Program-made: the position numbers and the translations under genes
The notes under the pieces: model-generated
What the model was told of the DNA's origin: nothing
Databases searched by the model: none
Seen by the model: the letters and a program-made list of their open reading frames with translations, nothing else
In this document: piece by piece, positions 42,130 through 49,555 of the stretch
Numbering within the stretch: the first letter of the stretch is position 1
Layout: each line of letters starts with the position of its first letter
Assembly: GCA_036788195.1 (NCBI GenBank)
Contig: DAIQNX010000014.1
Location: forward strand, 1 to 64,000
Direction: 5' to 3'
Length of the DNA: 64,000 nt
DNA from: CALFXN01 sp937957815
Lineage (GTDB): Bacteria; Synergistota; Synergistia; Synergistales; Aminobacteriaceae

Positions 42130-42306
42130 CTACTGAACGCCCCCGCCGACACTGAAGGTTTTTGAACTCCAGGATTTCCCGCGCTTGAGAGGCTCTCCCC
42201 CCAGGAACTCGAGGAAATGGCTGCCGCAGTCAGGACACTTCTTGACGGGGGCGCCGTCCTCAAGTTCAAACTCAGACTTGCACTCAAGGCATCGAAACTT
42301 CCCCAT
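42130..42306 (-). CDS. Small zinc-ribbon protein (FmdB-like)
   Basis: A 58-residue protein beginning MGKFRCLECKSEFELEDG with two Cys-x-x-Cys pairs, C6/C9 and C24/C27 (KKCPDCGSHF), that would bind one zinc or iron. The tail is Ser/Gly-rich. AGGAGGTG lies seven bases before the ATG, strong support for translation. It resembles small FmdB-type or rubredoxin-like regulatory proteins. It is divergent from the 2-oxoacid oxidoreductase genes, which use iron-sulfur chemistry, but no functional link is shown. Confidence 0.82.
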   Translation of the reverse strand: MGKFRCLECKSEFELEDGAPVKKCPDCGSHFLEFLGGEPLKRGKSWSSKTFSVGGGVQ

Positions 42307-42451
42307 ACTGATTCACCTCCGTCTCGCAAAATCGTGAATGTGCCAAGTACCGGAAGAAATTATAGCAGAGTCGTTTCTTCCCCGTGCATACTTCGGGTCT
42401 GTTGTGTATATTTGCGACAGTCATTCATGACTCAATCGAAGGAGGGGCGAA

Positions 42452-44167
42452 ATGAACAGCGATATTTCCTGTGTCATCAGCGGCGCCGCCGGACTGGGCA
42501 TACAGACGGTCGAGGAATTTCTCTGCGGCATGTTGCGTCGGGCGGGATTTCACGTCTTTGCGAGTCGCGAGTACATGTCCCGCGTTCGGGGCGGGAACAA
42601 CTCCACCGAGATTCGCATCGGAACGAACGATGTTCGGGCGTTTTCAGAACGCATTGACTTTCTTTTTCCGCTCACTCCGGGAGTTCGGACGAATATCCGC
42701 CGGAGACTTGGCTCCGGGACGACAATTGTCGCGGACGCGGGCATTTTCGGGGATGAGTTCGTGGAAACCGGTGTCACGTTCGTGAATGTCCCGCTCGAGG
42801 ATATGACGAAGGAACTCGGCGGGAAGGTGTACGCGAATATGGCGGTGGCGGGCATCGTTCTCGGTCTTGTCGGCATTCCGATTCAGGAGATCCTCGACGA
42901 AATCGGCCGGTTCTTCGGAGACAGGGCCGATATCGTCGGAAAGAATGCGGACGCATGTTCGAGAGGATATCGCTTCGGGGAAAAACTTCGGAACGATTCG
43001 ACGCCGGTCCTCCGGAAGACCGGCGCATCTCCGGCGCATCGGATCCTGCTCGACGGTTCCGACGCCGTAGCACTCGGCGCGGTAGCCGGCGGATGTTCCT
43101 TCGTGGCCGGGTACCCGATGTCTCCGGCCACGGGAGTTCTGACGTTTCTCTCGACGCATTCGGAGCGTTTTCACGTCGTCGTGGAGCAGGTGGAAGACGA
43201 ACCTTCGGCGATCAATATGGCTGTCGGGGCCGCGTATGCGGGGGCTCGCCCGCTCGTGACGACGTCGGGGGGCGGTTTCGCCCTGATGGCGGAAGGAATC
43301 AGCCTCGCAGGCATCATGGAAGCGCCGGTCGTCGTGCATCTTTCGCAACGACCCGGGCCGGCTACGGGAATGGCGACGAGGACGGAACAGGCGGATCTCG
43401 AACTGGCGCTCTATTCCGGGCATGGAGAATTTCCGCGGGCGATCTTCGCTCCCGGGTCGGTGGAAACCGCGTTCAGCCTCACGGCGAGGGCCTTCGACAT
43501 CGCGGAGCGATACCAGACGCCCGTGATCGTGCTGACGGATCAATACCTGATGAATACGCTCTATGACGTCGCGATTCCGGATATGAGCCTTCTGTCGTCC
43601 GTCGGGCGGATCGAACCGACACGGCCGGAGTACAAGCGGTATGCGCCAGGTGCGGACGGAATATCGCCGAGAGGTGTTCCCGGGTACGGCGAAGGACTTG
43701 TCGGGGCGGACAGTCACGAACATGATGCCGAAGCGCATATTTCAGAGGATGTCGACGTACGTGTCGCGATGAACGCGAAACGCCTCGGAAAACTCGACGG
43801 TCTCCGGAAGGAATCGATTCCCCCGATGCTCTACGGGCCGAAGGACTACGGGACTCTGCTCGTCTGCTTCGGTTCGACGCGGGAGATCGCGCGCGAGGCG
43901 ATCGATCTTCTCGGACGAAGCGACACGGCAGTCCTCTCGTTCGAACAGGTCTATCCGCTTCACGAGGCTGCCGGGGCCTTTCTCGCCGCGGCGAAGCGCG
44001 TCGTCGTCCTCGAAGGCAACGCGACGGGACAATTCCGGCGCCTGCTGCGCGCGACGTTCGGCGTCGAGGCCCGACATTCGATACTGAAGAGCGACGGATT
44101 TCAGTTTTCGGTCGAGGAAACGGTACGTCGTCTGTCCGCGATCCTTGAAGGAGGTGATGGAGCATGA
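42452..44167 (+). CDS. korA: 2-oxoacid:ferredoxin oxidoreductase, fused gamma-alpha subunit
   Basis: Oxidatively decarboxylates a 2-oxoacid to the acyl-CoA and reduces ferredoxin. The 571-residue product fuses a gamma domain (about 1-185; ISGAAGLGIQTVEEFLCGML, SREYMSRVRGGNNSTEIRIG) to an alpha domain with AGYPMSPATGVLTFLS and GGGFALMAEGISLAGIMEAP. This is the KorA/OorA-type fusion. 2-oxoglutarate is the usual substrate of such pairs, but branched-chain or aryl 2-oxoacids are as likely in an amino-acid fermenter. GAAGGAGGGG precedes the ATG. Coupled to korB by ATGA. Confidence 0.92.
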   Translation: MNSDISCVISGAAGLGIQTVEEFLCGMLRRAGFHVFASREYMSRVRGGNNSTEIRIGTNDVRAFSERIDFLFPLTPGVRTNIRRRLGSGTTIVADAGIFGDEFVETGVTFVNVPLEDMTKELGGKVYANMAVAGIVLGLVGIPIQEILDEIGRFFGDRADIVGKNADACSRGYRFGEKLRNDSTPVLRKTGASPAHRILLDGSDAVALGAVAGGCSFVAGYPMSPATGVLTFLSTHSERFHVVVEQVEDEPSAINMAVGAAYAGARPLVTTSGGGFALMAEGISLAGIMEAPVVVHLSQRPGPATGMATRTEQADLELALYSGHGEFPRAIFAPGSVETAFSLTARAFDIAERYQTPVIVLTDQYLMNTLYDVAIPDMSLLSSVGRIEPTRPEYKRYAPGADGISPRGVPGYGEGLVGADSHEHDAEAHISEDVDVRVAMNAKRLGKLDGLRKESIPPMLYGPKDYGTLLVCFGSTREIAREAIDLLGRSDTAVLSFEQVYPLHEAAGAFLAAAKRVVVLEGNATGQFRRLLRATFGVEARHSILKSDGFQFSVEETVRRLSAILEGGDGA

Positions 44168-45027
44168 CGCGGGCGAATCCGTTCGATATGGACCACACGG
44201 AACTTTCCTGGTGTCCCGGATGCGGTGACTACGCCGTTCTCGACGCCCTCAAAAAGGCGCTTCTCGATCTCGGTCTCTCTCCCGGTCAGGTGGTTCTCGT
44301 CTCCGGCATAGGACAGGCCGCGAAGATGCCGCATTATCTCCGTTCGAACTTCTTCAACGGGCTTCACGGTCGGGCGCTCTGCGCGGCCACCGGAATCCGG
44401 GCGGCGAACCCCGAGCTGACGGTGATTGCCGTCGGCGGCGACGGCGATATGTACGGAGAGGGAGGAAATCACTTTACGCACACGTTGCGGCGGAATCCCG
44501 ACCTGACGGTGCTCGTGTGCAACAACATGGTGTACGGCCTGACGAAGGGACAGGCGTCACCGACGAGCCCGCGGGGATTCGTGACTCCCATGCAGCGCAG
44601 GGGGGTCCGCGCAGAGCCGTTCAATCCGCTCGCCGCCGCGCTGGTCCAGGGAGCGACGTTCGTCGCGCGGGCGTTCGCGGGCAATATCGATCACATGGCG
44701 GGCGTGATCGGAAGGGCCATTCTCCACAAGGGCGTGTCACTGGTCGATATCTTTCAGCCCTGCGTCACGTTCAACAAAATAAACACATACGCATGGTTCC
44801 GCGAGAACACCTATTTTCTCGACGCGGACCGGGACGCGGGGAACTTCGATGAAGCGCTCCGTCTGGCGCTGTCACGAACGCCGTATCCTCTCGGCATCCT
44901 GTACGAGGTGGAAGGGGCCGAAACCTTCGAATCCGGACTCGGCGCCTATGCGGACGATTCCCGCCCGCTCTTCATGAGAGAGCCGGACCGCGACGCGGTC
45001 CGGGCGTATCTGGAGGGGTTGCTGTAA
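44164..45027 (+). CDS. korB: 2-oxoacid:ferredoxin oxidoreductase, beta subunit
   Basis: Thiamine-diphosphate-binding beta subunit, 287 residues. It starts with the cysteine motif LSWCPGCGDYAVLDAL and contains the TPP motif GGDGDMYGEGGNHFTHTLRR followed by VCNNMVYGLTKGQASPTSP. It lacks the long ferredoxin-type [4Fe-4S] tail, so a separate ferredoxin or delta subunit must accept electrons; none is encoded here. The partner is the fused gamma-alpha gene before it. Confidence 0.94.
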   Translation: MTRANPFDMDHTELSWCPGCGDYAVLDALKKALLDLGLSPGQVVLVSGIGQAAKMPHYLRSNFFNGLHGRALCAATGIRAANPELTVIAVGGDGDMYGEGGNHFTHTLRRNPDLTVLVCNNMVYGLTKGQASPTSPRGFVTPMQRRGVRAEPFNPLAAALVQGATFVARAFAGNIDHMAGVIGRAILHKGVSLVDIFQPCVTFNKINTYAWFRENTYFLDADRDAGNFDEALRLALSRTPYPLGILYEVEGAETFESGLGAYADDSRPLFMREPDRDAVRAYLEGLL

Positions 45028-45066
45028 TCTACGGAACGCTCCGCACAGCCGAAACGAAGATCGAAA

Positions 45067-45108
45067 AGACGGAAATCCCGCCCTCCTCTGAGGGCGGGAT
45101 TTCCGTCT
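45067..45108. terminator. 19-bp perfect stem-loop between convergent korB and folK
   Basis: Arms 45067-45085 and 45090-45108 are perfectly complementary with a CTCT loop. There is no long T-run on either side, so it may act as a weak or Rho-assisted bidirectional terminator or protect both mRNA 3' ends. The region 45109-45236 holds nothing else that I can support. Confidence 0.6.
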
Positions 45109-45236
45109 CAATCGCGAGGCGCCACGGCCGCCAGAAGCTCAGCGAAACCCACGGAGCATCGCGATCCGTGACACTGTGCCTGCGACAAAGGATGATCGGC
45201 TCGTCCGGGCATTCTTCCAGCGGGGACGGAGACGGA

Positions 45237-45728
45237 TTACAGAGACGTAATCCGTCTTATGGAAGGATCGGAATCCCGTACCGCCTCGGACAGACGACCG
45301 ACGGATAGCCCGGACTCGGGGTGGATCCATTCCGGACAGATCTGGGCGAGGGGCGTGAGGACGAATGCCCGTTCCGTCATTCTCGGATGGGGGATCTCGA
45401 GGTCCGGTTCATGGACGACCATGGAATCGACCAGAAGAATGTCGAGGTCGATCGGTCGCGGACCCATCGGCACCTCGCGTGTCCGCCCGAGCTCCGACTC
45501 GATCCTGAGCATCTCGTCGAGGAGGCGGCGCGGGGACATGTCGGTCGAGACGACGATGCACGCGTTGAGGAAGCGTTTCTGGTTTTCCACTCCGACGGGT
45601 TTCGTTTCGAATACGTCGCTTCGAGCCGTGACGTTCACGCCGCGGTTCTCGAGAAGATGAACCGCCTGGCGAATGTTGTTCAGACGGTCTCCCATATTGC
45701 TGCCCAGGGCTATTGCGACACGTATCAT
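45237..45728 (-). CDS. folK: 2-amino-4-hydroxy-6-hydroxymethyldihydropteridine pyrophosphokinase
   Basis: Transfers pyrophosphate to hydroxymethyl-dihydropterin in folate synthesis. The 163-residue product has VAIALGSNMGDR, DVFETKPVG, FLNACIVV, and the signature RPIDLDILLVD with the metal-binding aspartates, then LEIPHPRMTERAFVLTPL. The ATG at 45728 has GGAGG seven bases upstream and overlaps the folP stop, so the two consecutive pathway enzymes are coupled. Confidence 0.95.
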   Translation of the reverse strand: MIRVAIALGSNMGDRLNNIRQAVHLLENRGVNVTARSDVFETKPVGVENQKRFLNACIVVSTDMSPRRLLDEMLRIESELGRTREVPMGPRPIDLDILLVDSMVVHEPDLEIPHPRMTERAFVLTPLAQICPEWIHPESGLSVGRLSEAVRDSDPSIRRITSL

Positions 45729-46936
45729 AAAGACGCCTCCTGAATTTTGCCGATCATCGCCAGAATGGCGGCGTTTTCGCGGATGTCGTGGACACGGAGG
45801 ATCGAAACGCCCCGCATCGCGCAGTATGCCGTGACTGCCAGAGTCCCGGAAAGGCGGTCTTCCGGAGCGTCGCTTTTCAGGGTCTTTGCGATGAAGCCCT
45901 TTCGCGAATGTCCGACGCACAAAGGAAGACCGAAACGGGTAAAGGCTTCGATCCAGCGGAGAATTCCGACGTTGTCCTCGAGGCGCTTGCCGAAACCGAT
46001 TCCCGGATCGAGAATGATCCGGTCGCGCGGGACTCCCGCGTGTTCGAGCTCCGCGAGTTTTTGCTCGAAAAAAAGAAGCATATCATCAAGAAGATTGTCA
46101 TAGTACGGTGCGTTCTGCATTGTCGCCGGAGTTCCCCTGATGTGGGACAGAACGTAGGGAACCCCGGACCTCGCGACGGCTCCGAGCATTTCCGGATCGA
46201 GTCCGTACGCGGAAATGTCGTTGACGATATCCGCCCCCTCGCGTATCGCCTCGCGCACGACGATTCCCTTGTAAGTGTCGACCGAGAGCACGGCATCGGG
46301 GAACGCGGCCCGGATTGCGCGAAGCGGCGGCAGGAGACGGCGCAGTTCTTCCCCGGCGTCCGCCGGATCTGACCCGGGACGTGTCGACTCCGCCCCGATA
46401 TCGATGATCGCGGCTCCCCGGGCAAGCATATCGCGTGTCCGTTCGACGGCGGTCTCTTCCGATACCCTGCTTTCGGGGTGAAAGGAATCGGGGGTGACAT
46501 TCACGATTCCCATGAGGACAGGCGTCTGTCCAAGTTCGAGACGGCGGTTTCCAGGAAGTCGCAGTGTCCAGCCACGCTTCCCGCGACCGGCGAAAGCATC
46601 CGAGAGCGATGTCCGGATCTCGTCGAGTCCCCAGCACTGAAGGTGCTTCAGCTTTTCGAGGAGCGAGGCGATCTGCCCCTCGCTTCCGAAAAGGAGGACG
46701 TCGCTCCGTTCGACCGTCGCGTTGATGACGCCGCGATTGACGACAGCATCCCCTCCACGGGAGAGAATCTCCTGTTTGATGAAGGCCGCAGCCCTGAAAT
46801 CGGCCCCGGGAACGTAGAAAAAGAGCGTGCCGGCTTTGGGGAGAAAAAACATGGCCGACCTGGGATCGGCTCCGATGGTACGGATCATTCTCGACAGATC
46901 GTCTGCGGAATCAAGTCGGATCGAAAAAACCGGCAC
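45725..46936 (-). CDS. folP: Dihydropteroate synthase with N-terminal extension
   Basis: Joins the pterin pyrophosphate with p-aminobenzoate. The 403-residue product has a C-terminal TIM-barrel (about 138-403) with MGIVNVTPDSFHPESR, IIDIGAESTRPGS, SVDTYKG, ILDPGIGFGK and GHSRKGFI. The first 125 residues are an extra domain not present in the 280-residue E. coli enzyme (SMFFLPKAG-type region near 28-40). Extended forms occur in some Clostridia and archaea; the domain's role is unknown. The start is GTG at 46936. A good promoter lies 55 bases upstream. Confidence 0.93.
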   Translation of the reverse strand: MPVFSIRLDSADDLSRMIRTIGADPRSAMFFLPKAGTLFFYVPGADFRAAAFIKQEILSRGGDAVVNRGVINATVERSDVLLFGSEGQIASLLEKLKHLQCWGLDEIRTSLSDAFAGRGKRGWTLRLPGNRRLELGQTPVLMGIVNVTPDSFHPESRVSEETAVERTRDMLARGAAIIDIGAESTRPGSDPADAGEELRRLLPPLRAIRAAFPDAVLSVDTYKGIVVREAIREGADIVNDISAYGLDPEMLGAVARSGVPYVLSHIRGTPATMQNAPYYDNLLDDMLLFFEQKLAELEHAGVPRDRIILDPGIGFGKRLEDNVGILRWIEAFTRFGLPLCVGHSRKGFIAKTLKSDAPEDRLSGTLAVTAYCAMRGVSILRVHDIRENAAILAMIGKIQEASL

Positions 46937-46990
46937 GATAGTCCCTTCCTCTGTTGTCGATTGATGGACGAAGATTGCACAACGTTAATG

Positions 46991-47019
46991 ATCATACGGC
47001 CTCGTGCGGGAACGGTCAA
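46991..47019 (-). promoter_or_regulatory. folP-folK promoter
   Basis: Minus strand TTGACC (47014-47019), 17-base spacer, TATGAT (46991-46996). It lies directly after the end of the histidine phosphatase gene, which is transcribed in the same direction. Confidence 0.7.
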
Positions 47020-47028
47020 GAAAAACGC

Positions 47029-47673
47029 TCACATCCATTCCGTTTCAAAGGAATCGAGGTGAGATGTGTCGTTGAGCCCATGCATCATGAACCCCCGCTG
47101 ATCCTCGTGAATGACGACGCTGATGCTCGCGGTATCCATGTGGATCTTCCAGAAATAGGGTGTCGGAATTCCCAGCATTCCGGCGATGAGCGGCTTGAGA
47201 ACGGTCCGGTGGGAGACGATCGCGATCCTGTTCCCGCGATGGGCGGAAACGAGCTCCCGGACGAAGTCGAGCGAACGACGCATGACGTCGTCGAGCGTCT
47301 CGCCTCCGGGGACCTCCAGGGTCTCCGGGTTGCGCATCCAGAGGCTCCATAGTTCGGGGTATTCCCTGGCGATTTCATCTTTCTTCCGGTTTTCCCATTC
47401 CCCGAGACTCATGTTGTTCAACGCCTCGTCGGAAACGAGCGGGACCGAGCACGACGCCGCGATCGCTTCGGCCGTCGACATCGCCCGAAGGAGAGGGCTC
47501 GTACAGACGACCGAGGGGTGCAGGCGCGTCATGGCGCGGGCGCACGCTTGCGCTTGTCCGGTTCCCCGTTCGTTCAGGGGAAAATCCACGCGCCCTCTGA
47601 ACCGTCCCTCGACGTTACCCGCGCATTCTCCGTGTCGTATCAGGAAAAGGGTCGTACGCTCGCTGCGATGCAT
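47029..47673 (-). CDS. Histidine phosphatase family protein (phosphoglycerate-mutase-like)
   Basis: A 214-residue member of the branch-1 histidine phosphatases. The active-site motif is LFLIRHGECAGNVEGR, with the later conserved glutamate in LGEWENRKKDE and the second histidine in IAIVSHRTVLKPLI. Members include phosphoglycerate mutase and CobC alpha-ribazole phosphatase; a sugar phosphatase is equally possible. It is divergent from hrcA and ends 9 bases before the folP promoter. Confidence 0.88.
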   Translation of the reverse strand: MHRSERTTLFLIRHGECAGNVEGRFRGRVDFPLNERGTGQAQACARAMTRLHPSVVCTSPLLRAMSTAEAIAASCSVPLVSDEALNNMSLGEWENRKKDEIAREYPELWSLWMRNPETLEVPGGETLDDVMRRSLDFVRELVSAHRGNRIAIVSHRTVLKPLIAGMLGIPTPYFWKIHMDTASISVVIHEDQRGFMMHGLNDTSHLDSFETEWM

Positions 47674-47730
47674 GAAAAAGCTCCTTTCCGCGGGGGTGGC
47701 CCCACTCGAACGTTCGCTATCTGACCAGTA

Positions 47731-47759
47731 TTGACAATGATCCGAATGCTTGCTACTCT
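47731..47759 (+). promoter_or_regulatory. hrcA operon promoter
   Basis: TTGACA (47731-47736), 17-base spacer, TACTCT (47754-47759). The CIRCE element begins about 20 bases downstream, around or just after the transcription start, the usual position for HrcA repression. Confidence 0.75.
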
Positions 47760-47779
47760 ACCTGTGCCATTCAATTGTG

Positions 47780-47806
47780 CTGGCACTCATCGATGTCGAG
47801 TGCTAC
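47780..47806 (+). promoter_or_regulatory. CIRCE operator (HrcA binding site)
   Basis: Inverted repeat CTGGCACTC (47780-47788), nine-base spacer, GAGTGCTAC (47798-47806). This matches the CIRCE consensus TTAGCACTC-N9-GAGTGCTAA with changes only at the outer bases. It controls the hrcA-grpE-dnaK-dnaJ genes through the repressor encoded next. Confidence 0.93.
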
Positions 47807-47828
47807 TACAGCAAGGGAGGTGGAGCGA

Positions 47829-48836
47829 ATGCTTACCGAACGGCAACTCGAAATCGTCCTTGCGGTTGTATATGAGTATATCCGATCGGGGGAACCGGCG
47901 GGTTCCCGCACGATCTCGAAAAAATACCTGCGGGGGTGCAGCCCCGCGACGATCAGGAACGAGATGTCGGATCTCGAGGAACTCGGTTTTTTCTCCCAGC
48001 TCCACATGTCCTCGGGACGCCTGCCGACGTCGCGCGCGTACAGGGTGTACGTCGATTCCATCATGCAGCGGAAGCGACAGGACGTATCAGAGGCTGACAT
48101 CCTGAAGGGAGATATCCGGAGTCAGGAGGTCGGAATCGAATCGCTGCTCTCGCACGTGACGCAGCTTCTCGGGCGCGTGACGAACTACGTCGGTGTCGCC
48201 GCCGTGTCGTCGCTCGAGAACACTGAAATCCAGAAGGTGAACTTCATCCCGCTCGGCGGCAGCACGGCGCTTCTCCTCATCGTCCTGAAGGGAGGGCTCG
48301 TGCATCACACGAACGTTTCGTTCCCGTGCGACATGCGGCCGGATACGCTCGACGAACTCGCCCGCAGGATCAATTCGGTGGCGCTCGGGCGTCCGTGGAG
48401 TCAGGTCAGGACGATCCTTCACGACTACGTCGTCGAAGGGCTCGAACACTACTCGGAGCTGTGCCGTTCGACGATCGCCCAGATGGACACGTCGCTGCGG
48501 GAACACAATTACCGCGTGTTCATCGGCGGCGCGAAGAATATCCTGTCATTGCCCGACTTTCAGGATATCGCGAAGCTTCAGGCGGTTCTCTCGCTCCTCG
48601 AAGAAGAAAAGGCCCTCGCGGACATGGTGGAGAAGTGTGCCGTCTCCGGGACGATGAGCGTCACCATCGGCGAGGAGAATCAGGAGGAACTCAGGGAATG
48701 TTCGATGGTTCTCGTTCCTGCCGTTACATCGGGACAGAGAACCGTTCTCGGCCTTCTCGGACCTTTGAGGATGGATTACGAACGTTCGATTTCCATCCTT
48801 GAATCCGTGGCGGAGAGCCTCGAAGAATCCCTCTAA
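47829..48836 (+). CDS. hrcA: Heat-inducible transcription repressor HrcA
   Basis: Represses its own operon at CIRCE; active repressor needs the GroE chaperonin in studied species. The 335-residue product has an N-terminal winged-helix region (LTERQLEIVLAVVYEYIRSG, GSRTISKKYLRGCSPATIRN with EMSDLEELG), a dimerisation region and the C-terminal GAF-like domain (MSVTIGEENQEELRECSMV; VLGLLGPLRMDYERSI). The ATG at 47829 has GGGAGGTG six bases upstream. Confidence 0.96.
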   Translation: MLTERQLEIVLAVVYEYIRSGEPAGSRTISKKYLRGCSPATIRNEMSDLEELGFFSQLHMSSGRLPTSRAYRVYVDSIMQRKRQDVSEADILKGDIRSQEVGIESLLSHVTQLLGRVTNYVGVAAVSSLENTEIQKVNFIPLGGSTALLLIVLKGGLVHHTNVSFPCDMRPDTLDELARRINSVALGRPWSQVRTILHDYVVEGLEHYSELCRSTIAQMDTSLREHNYRVFIGGAKNILSLPDFQDIAKLQAVLSLLEEEKALADMVEKCAVSGTMSVTIGEENQEELRECSMVLVPAVTSGQRTVLGLLGPLRMDYERSISILESVAESLEESL

Positions 48837-48851
48837 GGAGGAAAGAGATAT

Positions 48852-49451
48852 ATGGAAGATCCGAAGAAAGAATGTCAGGCCTGCGAATTGCCGGAAACGG
48901 CGGATGACGCCGAATCCAGGGCGCCGAACGATGTCGCCTGCGACAGGGAGGCGTGCGATTTGGAGACGGCGTCTCTCCACGAGGAGATCGAGACGCTGAA
49001 GCGCGAGAAGGAAGAATTCCGTTCCGTCGCGCTCGAGGCGAAGGCCGATCTCTACAACTACAGGAACCGGGTCGAGCGCGAGCGCGAAAAACTTCGGCGT
49101 TCCATCGCGGCCGACAGGGCGGCTGCGTTCCTTCCGGTCCTCGACAATCTGGACAGAGTGTTGCAGGTCCCCGGAGACGCGGATGTCGCGTCCGTTCTCA
49201 AGGGGGTCTCTATGGTCCGCGAGCAGTTCGTGTCCGTAATTCTCGATATGGGGATCACCCGGATCGAGACAGTCGGCAGACCGTTTGACCCCGTTCGTCA
49301 CGAGGCTGTTTCGACGGAATCAGTTCAGCAGGAAGACCGTGACGGAATCATACTCGAGGAATATCTCGCCGGGTATGCCTCAGAGGACAGGGTTCTACGC
49401 CCGGCCCGCGTCCGTGTCGGAACCTACGTGAAGCCGCAGGATCCCTCGTAA
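48852..49451 (+). CDS. grpE: Nucleotide exchange factor GrpE
   Basis: Releases ADP from DnaK. The 199-residue product has an acidic, cysteine-containing N-terminal tail (1-40), a long helix (about 41-110; LYNYRNRVEREREKLRRSIA), and the C-terminal beta wing (GITRIETVGRPFDPVRHEAV). The last codons and stop lie in a 20-bp tandem duplication (49431-49470). It is followed by a hairpin before dnaK. The N-terminal CQAC and later C residues are unusual for GrpE. Confidence 0.95.
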   Translation: MEDPKKECQACELPETADDAESRAPNDVACDREACDLETASLHEEIETLKREKEEFRSVALEAKADLYNYRNRVEREREKLRRSIAADRAAAFLPVLDNLDRVLQVPGDADVASVLKGVSMVREQFVSVILDMGITRIETVGRPFDPVRHEAVSTESVQQEDRDGIILEEYLAGYASEDRVLRPARVRVGTYVKPQDPS

Positions 49452-49470
49452 AGCCGCAGGATCTCTCGTA
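49431..49470. repeat. 20-bp tandem duplication at the 3' end of grpE
   Basis: Two copies of a 20-base unit (49431-49450 and 49451-49470) differ at one base. The stop codon lies at their junction (49449-49451). A single copy would also encode nearly the same tail and then a TAG stop, so the duplication is silent for the protein. Confidence 0.9.
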
Positions 49471-49479
49471 GCTTTCATT

Positions 49480-49505
49480 CCCGGAGCGTTACGCTCCGGG
49501 CTTTT
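49480..49505 (+). terminator. Hairpin with short T-run between grpE and dnaK
   Basis: Nine-base stem CCCGGAGCG/CGCTCCGGG (49480-49488 with 49492-49500), three-base loop, then CTTTTG. The T-run has only four bases, so partial termination or a processing site in the operon is likely rather than full stop. Confidence 0.6.
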
Positions 49506-49555
49506 GCAGGAAACATAACGGAATCCGTATCCGAAAACGATGAGGTGAACGTGAA

